The notes under the pieces were generated by a model. That model did not search any database. It saw only the letters and a list, made by a program, of their open reading frames with translations, and was not told the origin of the DNA. Shown here piece after piece: positions 45,900 through 53,077 of a stretch of 64,000 nucleotides of DNA (position 1 is its first letter; each line of letters opens with the position of its first letter). The DNA comes from Thermostichus sp047462415. GTDB lineage: Bacteria > Cyanobacteriota > Cyanobacteriia > Thermostichales > Thermostichaceae. Location: NCBI RefSeq assembly GCF_047462415.1, contig NZ_JANSJE010000013.1:20650-84649 (forward strand), read 5' to 3'. Made by a program: the position numbers and the translations under genes.

Positions 45900-48848
45900 C
45901 TAGCTAACCATCTTAGTAAGTTTAGCCAAGTTTGGATGCTTGCGAAACTTAAATGGCAAATCTGTGAACCTAATTCTACCTTTCCTATCTTGGCAGTACT
46001 GTTCCCATATCTGGGTATATGCCTTCTCTAAAAAAGCTGTAAATCTCTTTCCGTCAAGAAGGGGAGACAAATAGAGACGCTCTCGCATAGTCCTTCTCAT
46101 CCAGACCAGAAGCTCTGTATCTTCGGACAGCGTTGAGGCAATACGAACATAATCTTCCTCTGTCTGTGCAATTAGCTCTGGCAAGTCTACTGTTTTTAAG
46201 ATTGACACACCAACTCTGGAGACATGTGCTGAGCCCTCCAGCGTTATTACCGGAACTCCCATCCATAATGTCTCACAGGTTGTCGTTGTTCCGTTGTAGG
46301 GGAACGGATCTAGGGCAATGTCCACCTCTCCATAGGCTGCGTAGTGCTCAGCAAAGCCCTGTCTACCATATTCAAGCTTGACTCGCTCTTCCGAAATGCC
46401 GTGGCTTCCAATTCTTTGCAGGAAGATCTTACAGGTGCTCTCATCTCTATACCGCTGATTCTTTAAGTGTAAAACTGAGTTGGGTACCGCCTTTAGTATC
46501 GTTGCCCACAACTTAATTACTCGGGGGGTAATTTTGGAAGGGTTGTTGCAGCACCCAAAGGTGATAAAGCCATTCTTAACCACAGGTGGATCCGTGACCT
46601 CAGGTGCCTCCCGAGAAGGCTTATAGCAGAGAAAGCTATGGGGCATTCTTATCAGCTTCTCGGTATTCAAGCCATCAGTTACGTCATAGGGATCTGCGAA
46701 GCTGTCCGTTATTCTATAGTCCACGACGGTCATACCGGTGGTGTCAGGATAGCCGAGGTAGGTAACTTGTACAGGTGCAGGACGGAGAGCCATTACGTGT
46801 ACTCTTGTACCGCCAGTGTGCCCGCTTAGATCCACCAGAATATCAATTTGATCTTCTCTGATTAGCGTTGCAACTTTCTCGTCGCTTAGTTTACTGATAT
46901 CTCTCCATCCTGTCGCCCATGCAGAGAGCTGCTCAGTTACCATGTCAGGTTGATCAACATTTGAGTAGCAATAAATCTGGTAGTTTTCTTGATTGTGGTT
47001 ATCATAGATTGAACTCATGAAAAAGTGTACCGAATGCAATCGAAAATCACCTGACAGGTAGCCGATCTTAAGTGGCCTTTGAGTGGTTCGCGAGTTTGTG
47101 TAGGGCTTCCAGTAACTTTGATATCGGCTTTGGTAGCGAATACCCCACCGTTGATGCTCCAAGAATGTTTCTAGAGGATCAAAGTTCTCTGAGTAATGCG
47201 AGACCATAAGGATATTTGACATCGCACCCGCAAAGTCAGGAGCGATCTCGAGAGCTTTCCTATAGCTAGCCAGTGCTTCACGTAATCTGCATTGCTCTAG
47301 ATAAGCACCGCCTAGATTTTGGTAAGCCACGGCGAAGTTTGGCTTTCTTTCAATGGCCAGTAGATAATTATCTATGGCCTCCTGAGTTCGGGATAGCTTG
47401 GCCAGGGTCAAGCCTTTGTAGAAGTATGCATCAGCTAATTCAGGCTTGAGCCTTATGGCCTCCTGTAGATGTTCTAAAGCATCATCGTACTTTTTCTGCT
47501 CAAAGAGTCTAGCTCCGATGTTGCAGTAAACTTCTGCAAAGTCTGGGGAAAGCTCCGCAGCTCTATGAAAAGCAAACTCTGCTTCCTCTTTCTTCCCCAA
47601 TAACTGGTAGGCAAGACCCAAGTTATTGTAGGCTCGGGCAGATGTTGGATCTAGGTTAATTGCTTGTTCAAGGCATCGAACTGCCTTTTCACCCATAGCA
47701 AGATCTAAGTAGTAGCATCCCAGGCTATGCCAATACTCTGATTCCCCTGGATTTAGCTCAATAGCAAGACATATATGATGCTTGGCTAGGTGCAACCGCT
47801 TTTCTGTCCTGTAAAGAACACCCAGATTGTGGTGAGCTTCGGCGTACCCTGGATCCAAAGAAATGGCGACTTGAAAGCAATCTCTTGCAGCTTGAATAGC
47901 TTGGTATCGATCCTCAAGATTTTTTCTGCTTTCTAGATTTAGCTCCTGAACGGCTATCTCTGTTGCAGCTTGGGGTTGGATCTTTCGGCTCAGAGCTGCC
48001 CCTAGATTGTTATAAGCCTTTGCATAGTTCGGATTGATCTCTATAGCCTTCTTATAGTGCTCCATCTCTTTATCTTCTTGGCCGACCTCACCGTATACTC
48101 TACCCAGGTTCAAGTGAGTGACAGCAGAGGGCTCGATCATCAAAGCTTTCTGAAAAGCAGTGATTGAGTCTTCATAGTGTCCCAGTTCTACTAGCAATAA
48201 ACCTAGTTTGTTTTGCAAGTCGGCACTAGTCGAAAATAGGGGCTCTATTTGCTTTGCGTGTCGAATGGCTTGATCCTTATCTCCAGATAGAGAAAAGGCA
48301 TCAATTAACTGAAGATGAGCTTCAAGGTAGTCTGGCTGATCCTTTACTGCTTTCTTTAGGATGCCGATAGCACTATTTACCTGGCCTAACTTTAGCAGTA
48401 CCTGTCCAAGAAAGTATGCTGCCTCAAACTGTTGCGGATCCAGCTCCAGAACCTTCAGAAAAGCTTTCTCTGCTTCATCCCAGCGCTCAAGCTGGATAAG
48501 GGCCAGACCTAAGTTAAAGTTTGCATTAAGGCTTTCTGGATCTATTTGGATGGCTTGTTGATAGCACTCTATTGCCCTTTCGGGTCGGTTTAGCTTCTCG
48601 TAAGCCACACCCAAGTTAGTGTAAAGCGATGCCGACCTTTGACCAAGGCTGACACACCTTTCCAGCCATTCCACAGATTTGACGTATTGTTCCTGCTGAT
48701 AGGCCAGTATGCCCAAATACTGAATGGCATCAGGCTGGTTAGGCTCTAAGCTTAAGATCTCCAGGTAGCATTTCTCAGCTTGATCCAGCTCACCCGAGCG
48801 ATGATGGCGAAATGCTCGCTCTAGGAGCTCTTGAATCTCGGTTCTCAT
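45900..48848 (-). CDS. TPR / SPINDLY-type O-GlcNAc transferase-like glycosyltransferase
   Basis: The 982-residue protein has about 14-16 TPR repeats (residues 1-560), with typical AYNNLGLAYQLLGKKEEAE units, and a GT41 catalytic region (about 600-970). LKIGYLSGDFRLHSVHFF carries the catalytic-type His, VDLSGHTGGTR and the APVQVTYLGYPDTTG block follow, and VLHLKNQRY has the conserved Lys. DPFPYNGTTTTCETLWMGVPVIT closes the UDP site. Such enzymes transfer a sugar from a nucleotide sugar to Ser/Thr of proteins bound by the TPR solenoid. ATG 48848 is preferred to a TTG at 48869. A linker (about 325-350) breaks the TPR array. The Thr-rich lipoprotein next door is a plausible substrate. Confidence 0.88.
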   Translation of the reverse strand: MRTEIQELLERAFRHHRSGELDQAEKCYLEILSLEPNQPDAIQYLGILAYQQEQYVKSVEWLERCVSLGQRSASLYTNLGVAYEKLNRPERAIECYQQAIQIDPESLNANFNLGLALIQLERWDEAEKAFLKVLELDPQQFEAAYFLGQVLLKLGQVNSAIGILKKAVKDQPDYLEAHLQLIDAFSLSGDKDQAIRHAKQIEPLFSTSADLQNKLGLLLVELGHYEDSITAFQKALMIEPSAVTHLNLGRVYGEVGQEDKEMEHYKKAIEINPNYAKAYNNLGAALSRKIQPQAATEIAVQELNLESRKNLEDRYQAIQAARDCFQVAISLDPGYAEAHHNLGVLYRTEKRLHLAKHHICLAIELNPGESEYWHSLGCYYLDLAMGEKAVRCLEQAINLDPTSARAYNNLGLAYQLLGKKEEAEFAFHRAAELSPDFAEVYCNIGARLFEQKKYDDALEHLQEAIRLKPELADAYFYKGLTLAKLSRTQEAIDNYLLAIERKPNFAVAYQNLGGAYLEQCRLREALASYRKALEIAPDFAGAMSNILMVSHYSENFDPLETFLEHQRWGIRYQSRYQSYWKPYTNSRTTQRPLKIGYLSGDFRLHSVHFFMSSIYDNHNQENYQIYCYSNVDQPDMVTEQLSAWATGWRDISKLSDEKVATLIREDQIDILVDLSGHTGGTRVHVMALRPAPVQVTYLGYPDTTGMTVVDYRITDSFADPYDVTDGLNTEKLIRMPHSFLCYKPSREAPEVTDPPVVKNGFITFGCCNNPSKITPRVIKLWATILKAVPNSVLHLKNQRYRDESTCKIFLQRIGSHGISEERVKLEYGRQGFAEHYAAYGEVDIALDPFPYNGTTTTCETLWMGVPVITLEGSAHVSRVGVSILKTVDLPELIAQTEEDYVRIASTLSEDTELLVWMRRTMRERLYLSPLLDGKRFTAFLEKAYTQIWEQYCQDRKGRIRFTDLPFKFRKHPNLAKLTKMVS

Positions 48849-48908
48849 ATCTCCAAGCCTTGACTGCAACGATTCTATCAGATGAATTTGTAGATTTAGC
48901 GGCCTAGG

Positions 48909-48937
48909 AAAATGGGCAGGCTCTCAAGACCTGCCCA
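48909..48937 (-). terminator. Hairpin between lipoprotein and OGT-like genes
   Basis: On the minus strand, TGGGCAGG (48937-48930) pairs with CCTGCCCA (48920-48913) around a 9-nt loop, followed by four T (48912-48909). It is a modest terminator or attenuator after the lipoprotein gene. It may lower rather than stop readthrough into the OGT-like gene. Confidence 0.65.
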
Positions 48938-48993
48938 CTTCCTGTATTTGGCCGCTCCTGGACTACAGAGGCAGCCTAGATTTAGAGGCGCCG

Positions 48994-50748
48994 CTAGCGC
49001 GGGATGGAGAAAGTGATATCCAGACGCGGACCACGAGCAGTGGTGATGGGCGAACCACCCGTGCCCGTAGCCGGCTCGCGGTCGAACTCGGCGCGGCAGA
49101 CCCCGTTGGCTCCCTGGCTGATTTCGAAGCCAGCATTGGGAGCAGTGCGGGTGAAGGGCGTCACCGTAGTGGTGGCAGAGGCCGTGACCGAGCCGGTGAC
49201 CGTCACCGTTTCGGAGCGGGTTTCAGAGCCAACGACCGTGCCTGTGGCCGCAAAGGTCACCGTTGCGCTGGCTACCGAGGTAAAGCCAAGGCCCGCTGTA
49301 ATAAATTGAGAGGCAGTGAAGGTAGCAGTGCCAGTGACACTAAAGGTAAAGGATTCAGTGTCAGTTGCAGTTCGAGTTTGAGTACCCTCTCCTTGTGTTA
49401 CTATTACTGTCCTTGATGCCGTAGCCACGCCAGAGACAGTGCCAGTGGCCGAGAAGGACTGTGTAAACGGCGTCGTCACCGCACCGGTGATGGTGTTGGA
49501 TACCGTGGCACTCGCTGCACCCGTAACGACAAACGTCTGCGTCGCCGTCACGTTGAAACGCTGCGTCGCCGTCACAATCCCCGTCGTCGTCACCGACGTC
49601 GTTCCCGTAGTCACCAAAAAGACCGGAGCTGCCTGGTTGTTCCACACTTCCTTGGCGCACTGCAGCCGCACCTGGTAGAAGCGCGTGCCCGACACCGACC
49701 GCTGCACACCCGGCTGCACATCCGCCGTCCGCGGCCCCGCCGACACATCCCCACCCAACACGTTGCCGTTGATGCTCAACGCAATGAAGCTGGGCGTGGA
49801 AGCCGGCGCAAAAAAGTCGCTGGAAACCACGTTGTCGCGCGCACCCAGGTTGACTTCCTGGAACACCACGTTGTTGGCCGGCAGGTTGTGCGGCGTCGGA
49901 TCCAGGAAGAAAAAGCCGCGCCCCCTATCGCCAAAGTTTCCAATCTCCGCCGAGTCGTTGGAGGGCAACTGCACCAGCGTCAACTGCGCAGATTGCACCG
50001 CGGCGTTGGACGGAATGCTGTCGGGAATCGAGAAGGAGAGCACCGCACGGTAGTCGGTGTAAACCCCCACCGGCAGGTTCTCCGCTACCCCACTGCGGCG
50101 AATGCCATACCCCACCGGCACCACGTTCGGGCTGGAGAATACCTGCCCGTTGGGCGTCACCGCCGCCAGTTGTGTCGGCAGCAAGCTAACCGGGCCGCCA
50201 GTAGCCGCCACGTTGCCGGTGGTGAAGGTGGCCACAAAGTCTTCGGCCAGGCTGCGGCCCGAAGCAAACAGATCCGGCACCGCCCGCGAAATGGTGACCC
50301 GATAGACAGAGTCGTTGCTCAGGGGTGTGCGGAAGGTGACGGTGACTTGGGTGCGGTCGGAGTTGAAGGCCAGATCCCGAGGCGGGACAGCTCCGGCTTG
50401 GGGCGCCACCGAGGTGATGCTCAGGGCTTGAGCCAAGGGAGCCTCGCGCACCGGCTCGCTGAAGCGAATGGTAATCGAGGTGGTGATGGCAACGTTGGTG
50501 GAGCCATCCGAGGGGCTGATGCTGATAACACGTCCCACCGGCGTAGGCGTGGGAGTAGGGGTGGGAGGTGCTGGCGGCGGAGCCGGGGGAGCCGGAGGAG
50601 CCGGCGGGGGCGGGGGCGGTACGGGCACCGACGTGCCGGAGCTATCTTCGCCGCAACCGGTGAGCAGCATGGGCAGCAGCACCACCGTCGATGCCAGAGA
50701 CAGAGACCCCAGTGACTTGAGCAGCCACTTGTGCATTGTTCCGTTCAT
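48994..50748 (-). CDS. Surface lipoprotein with Ig-like domain and Thr/Ser/Val repeat stalk
   Basis: The 584-residue protein has a lipoprotein signal ending VLLPMLLTGC (cysteine about 32), a linker of almost only Pro, Ala and Thr (about 42-72), and a Big_5/SbsA-type Ig-like domain (about 75-180; ISPSDGSTNVAITTSITIRFSEPV). A middle domain of unknown fold (about 190-385) follows. About 150 residues dominated by Thr, Val, Ser, Ala and Gly in alternating strands come next (about 390-545), then a short end. The ATG at 50748 follows AAGAGGAGAAAC. It is GC-rich like the core genome but nearly free of GGATCC. It likely projects from the cell and may be O-glycosylated by the adjacent OGT-like enzyme. 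Confidence 0.75.
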   Translation of the reverse strand: MNGTMHKWLLKSLGSLSLASTVVLLPMLLTGCGEDSSGTSVPVPPPPPPAPPAPPAPPPAPPTPTPTPTPVGRVISISPSDGSTNVAITTSITIRFSEPVREAPLAQALSITSVAPQAGAVPPRDLAFNSDRTQVTVTFRTPLSNDSVYRVTISRAVPDLFASGRSLAEDFVATFTTGNVAATGGPVSLLPTQLAAVTPNGQVFSSPNVVPVGYGIRRSGVAENLPVGVYTDYRAVLSFSIPDSIPSNAAVQSAQLTLVQLPSNDSAEIGNFGDRGRGFFFLDPTPHNLPANNVVFQEVNLGARDNVVSSDFFAPASTPSFIALSINGNVLGGDVSAGPRTADVQPGVQRSVSGTRFYQVRLQCAKEVWNNQAAPVFLVTTGTTSVTTTGIVTATQRFNVTATQTFVVTGAASATVSNTITGAVTTPFTQSFSATGTVSGVATASRTVIVTQGEGTQTRTATDTESFTFSVTGTATFTASQFITAGLGFTSVASATVTFAATGTVVGSETRSETVTVTGSVTASATTTVTPFTRTAPNAGFEISQGANGVCRAEFDREPATGTGGSPITTARGPRLDITFSIPR

Positions 50749-51215
50749 GTTTCTCCTCTTAACCAAAAAGTAGGGTTCGGCTGAACACTTCCCTCACATT
50801 ACCCGATCGGCTCGCTCAGGGCAACCTAAGCCTTCTGAGAAATGGCCAATCGAGGGGAGACGCAGACACGCCAGTTTGGTGGCTAGCCTGTTTACTCTGC
50901 TAATCATACAGGCAGATGCGGCAGCTTTGGCAAGAGTTATCGACTTTTTCCGGGCCAATGGGGAGTGATCTGGGTCACAGACGATAGCATGAGCTTGCCT
51001 GTGGCTACTGCTTCGTACAACTCTGCTCCATAGGCTGGGTTGAGGCTTGGCCGAGGGAGGTGAGACGTGGCCGGAATCTTTGCCCAGCAAGGTTTTCTCG
51101 GATCCAACTCTAAAAAACCGGGAGATCTACCTATTTCTCTGAAAAATGGTGCTTGATCCGGGGCAGAAGGGTGGCAGGATGAGGAGTGGATGTTTTTTCT
51201 GGAGACCCAACCAGG
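50749..51215. other. Intergenic region between surface lipoprotein and ferredoxin
   Basis: This 467-bp stretch has no supported gene; open frames here are short and show no family pattern. It contains the divergent promoters of the two flanking genes. Core-genome GGATCC sites resume at 51110, so this is the right edge of the palindrome-poor zone. Confidence 0.5.
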
Positions 51216-51515
51216 ATGGCTACCTACAAGGTCACTCTGATCAACGAAGAGCGAGGCTTGAACGTCACCATCGATGTGCCGGATGACGAGTACATTTTGG
51301 ATGTGGCGGAGGAGCAAGGGATCGAGCTGCCCTATTCCTGCCGCGCCGGGGCCTGTTCGACCTGTGCCGGCAAGCTGGTGAGCGGCACGGTGGATCAAAG
51401 CGATCAATCCTTCCTGGATGACGATCAGATCGAGCAGGGCTATGTGTTAACCTGCGTGGCCTACCCTACTTCTGACTGCACCATCATCACCCATCAAGAA
51501 GAGGCGCTGTACTGA
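51216..51515 (+). CDS. petF: Plant-type [2Fe-2S] ferredoxin
   Basis: The 99-residue electron carrier accepts electrons from photosystem I and passes them to FNR and other enzymes. The cluster loop CRAGACSTCAGK holds three ligands, and the fourth is in VLTCVAYP. MATYKVTLINEERGLNVTIDVPDDEYILDVAEEQGIELPYS is the typical N-terminus. The C-terminal EEALY is conserved for partner binding. ATG 51216 follows CCAGG; the frame opens at 51186 but without similarity. A hairpin repeat after the gene acts as its terminator. Confidence 0.95.
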   Translation: MATYKVTLINEERGLNVTIDVPDDEYILDVAEEQGIELPYSCRAGACSTCAGKLVSGTVDQSDQSFLDDDQIEQGYVLTCVAYPTSDCTIITHQEEALY

Positions 51516-51522
51516 GTGAGGC

Positions 51523-51764
51523 CCTCACCCCCGATCCCTCACCCCCATCCCCTCTCCCTGGGGGGACGACCCTCACCCCCATCCCCTCTCCCTGGGGGAG
51601 AGGGGTTTTTTGTTTTGGGTGCTCCTTTCCGGCAGCCTCAAGCGCTCCGCGCCACCGCAGGCGACTACTCCCGACTCCTCTCCCAGCCCTCACCCCCGGC
51701 CCCTCTCCCTCAGGGAGCAGCCCCTCACCCCCATCCCCTCTCCCTCAGGGAGAGGGGGGTTAGG
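51523..51764. repeat. Hairpin repeat copies D, four or more units
   Basis: Several CCCTCACCCCC(C/A)... units with stems CCCCTCTCCC/GGGAGAGGGG fill 51523-51612 and 51690-51760. Between them is a variant of the AAGCGCTCCGCGCC module (about 51643-51670) that elsewhere precedes the hairpins. The Uma2 ATG at 51765 begins directly after the last unit, whose GGGGGGTTAGG end may serve as its ribosome site. Confidence 0.85.
51583..51616 (+). terminator. Repeat-derived terminator after ferredoxin gene
   Basis: The stem CCCCTCTCCC (51583-51592) and GGGAGAGGGG (51596-51605) is followed by TTTTTTGTTTT (51606-51616). Unlike other copies, this one carries a T tract and so forms a complete Rho-independent terminator. 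Confidence 0.85.
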
Positions 51765-52433
51765 ATGGCAGCAGAGTGGCTTTTGGAGGCGGCTGTGGCT
51801 TTGACAATAGGATCCGTTCCTGGATCGACAACGGCTCGCCTGAGTTTGGCAGAGTACCTTCAGTATTCCGATGGCGGCGATACCCGCTATGAGCTGGTGG
51901 CGGGGGAGTTGGTGCCGATGGCCCTTCCAACCGGACGGCACGGTCAGATTGTGGATTTCCTCAATACCGCTTTTCGATCTGAGATCCGGCGCCAGGGGCT
52001 GCCGTGGACTTCTCAGCCGATGGCTATCGGGATCCAGTCGCCGCGGGGCAACCGCTGGGATACGGTGCGGATCCCGGATGTGGTGGTGCTGCTTCTGCAG
52101 CAGTGGCAGGAGATGGGATCCCGAGAGGCTCTGATTCGGCTGGAGGATCCGCCGCCGCTGCTGGTGGTGGAGGTGGTGAGCGAATCGAGCCGAGCGGCGG
52201 ACTACCGGGCCAAACGGGCGGAATACTGCGTTTTGGGCATCGGTGAGTATTGGATTGTGGATCCTTTGGAAGAGAAGGTGAGCCTGCTGCTGTTGCACGA
52301 GGGCTGGTACGACCTGCTGGAGCTGAAGGGATCCGAGCGGGTGCCCTCGAAGGTTTTTGCAGGGCTGGAGCTGCAGGCGGGGGAGATCTTGGCGGCGGAC
52401 TTGGGTTATTCTGGTAAAGCTACGGGGAGTTAG
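51765..52433 (+). CDS. Uma2-family (DUF820) putative endonuclease
   Basis: The 222-residue protein is of the PD-(D/E)XK-like Uma2 family abundant in cyanobacteria. RLSLAEYLQYSDGGDTRYELVAGELVPMALPTGRHGQIVDFL, then RIPDVVVLL (metal Asp) and LLVVEVVSESSRAADYRAKRAEYCVLGIGEYWIVDP carry the active-site Asp/Glu/Lys pattern. The cellular role of the family is unclear. The start follows directly on a hairpin repeat. The last codons (GS and the TAG stop, 52424-52433) are inside the 5' end of tRNA-Ala. Confidence 0.85.
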   Translation: MAAEWLLEAAVALTIGSVPGSTTARLSLAEYLQYSDGGDTRYELVAGELVPMALPTGRHGQIVDFLNTAFRSEIRRQGLPWTSQPMAIGIQSPRGNRWDTVRIPDVVVLLLQQWQEMGSREALIRLEDPPPLLVVEVVSESSRAADYRAKRAEYCVLGIGEYWIVDPLEEKVSLLLLHEGWYDLLELKGSERVPSKVFAGLELQAGEILAADLGYSGKATGS

Positions 52434-52496
52434 CTCAGTTGGTAGAGCGCTGCGATCGCACCGCAGAGGTCAGGGATTCGAGTTCCCTACTCTCCA
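52424..52496 (+). tRNA. tRNA-Ala (anticodon CGC)
   Basis: The acceptor stem GGGGAGT/ACTCTCC carries the alanine identity wobble G3-U70. Anticodon stem CTGCG/CGCAG closes loop ATCGCAC (anticodon CGC), and T stem AGGGA/TCCCT closes loop TTCGAGT. Discriminator A is at 52496 and CCA is not encoded. The first ten bases overlap the Uma2 coding sequence. Confidence 0.95.
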
Positions 52497-52499
52497 TTG

Positions 52500-52545
52500 C
52501 CCTCACCCCCGGCCCCTCTCCCTGAGGGAGAGGGGAGTTGGTGGT
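52500..52545. repeat. Hairpin repeat copy E
   Basis: A single full unit CCCTCACCCCCGG plus CCCCTCTCCC-TGA-GGGAGAGGGG plus AGTTGG starts four bases after tRNA-Ala, where it may terminate the tRNA transcript. Confidence 0.88.
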
Positions 52546-52577
52546 AGGATCTTGGCATCCTCTCGCTCTAGTTGATA

Positions 52578-52895
52578 ATGACTCCGGAACAAGAAGAGTG
52601 GCTGATCCGCGCTGTTCAAGAGCTGCAAGCGGCCCAGCAGGAGCTACGTCTTGTCCAACAAAATCAGCAGCTTCTGATTCAAGAACTGCGAGAAGGGCAG
52701 GCAATGCTGGCTCAGTTTTTTCGCGAGTCCATGGATCGCTTTGATGCGCGCACTCGAGCTATTGAGCGCCGCACGGATGCCCTGGAACGGCGCACCGAGG
52801 CCTTGGAACGCCGCACCGACGAGATGGCTCAAGAGATGAGGGAGATGCGGCAGGAGATTCGAGATCTGCGCCGCGATTTTTTGGAACGGCGGTAG
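52578..52895 (+). CDS. Small coiled-coil protein
   Basis: The 105-residue protein is almost wholly helical and charged (MTPEQEEWLIRAVQELQAAQQ...). Residues about 62-84 consist of a seven-residue repeat ERRT(D/E)AL, encoded by a tandem 21-bp repeat (52764-52826); seven residues equal one coiled-coil heptad. No domain is recognised. Small coiled-coil genes next to Uma2 genes are common in cyanobacteria, which hints at partnership, but this is inference. An ATA-ATG start places the initiation at 52578. Confidence 0.65.
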   Translation: MTPEQEEWLIRAVQELQAAQQELRLVQQNQQLLIQELREGQAMLAQFFRESMDRFDARTRAIERRTDALERRTEALERRTDEMAQEMREMRQEIRDLRRDFLERR

Positions 52896-52896
52896 G

Positions 52897-52997
52897 CCCA
52901 AGCGCTCCGCACCGCTCACGCGACCACCCCCGGCCCCTCTCCCTGAGGGAGCAGCCCCTCACCCCCGGCCCCTCTCCCTGAGGGAGAGGGGAGTTAG
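52897..52997. repeat. Composite repeat F (AAGCGCTCCGC module plus two hairpin units)
   Basis: The GCCCAAGCGCTCCGCACCGC/TCACGCGACC module (52897-52925) is followed by two CCCGGCCCCTCTCCC units, the first cut short as GGGAGCAG and the second with the full hairpin. It starts two bases after the stop of the coiled-coil gene. Confidence 0.85.
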
Positions 52998-53077
52998 TAG
53001 GGATCCGTGCTGGATTAATCTGGAGAGAACTTTGACGTTGCTCGATCGGCCTTTCCCTTCCTTAGCGAGTTTGCCAT

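Larger units (their letters stand above)
41600..48990. other. AT-rich glycan-modification island
   Basis: The region is visibly AT-richer than the flanks and uses A/T-ending codons. I count three GGATCC and no GGGATCC between 41889 and 48848, against about ten GGATCC in the 2.2-kb gene at 5880. All five genes are glycosyltransferases or methyltransferases. No integrase, transposase or tRNA target marks the edges. Recent horizontal gain is inferred. Confidence 0.75.

Noticed and set aside
41600..48990. Integrative element with its own integrase
   Set aside because: No integrase, transposase, direct-repeat ends or disrupted tRNA were found; only composition and content support transfer.
52450..52460. 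HIP1-like GCGATCGC inside tRNA-Ala
   Set aside because: It is explained by the anticodon stem and loop (CTGCG ATCGCAC) and is not a separate signal.
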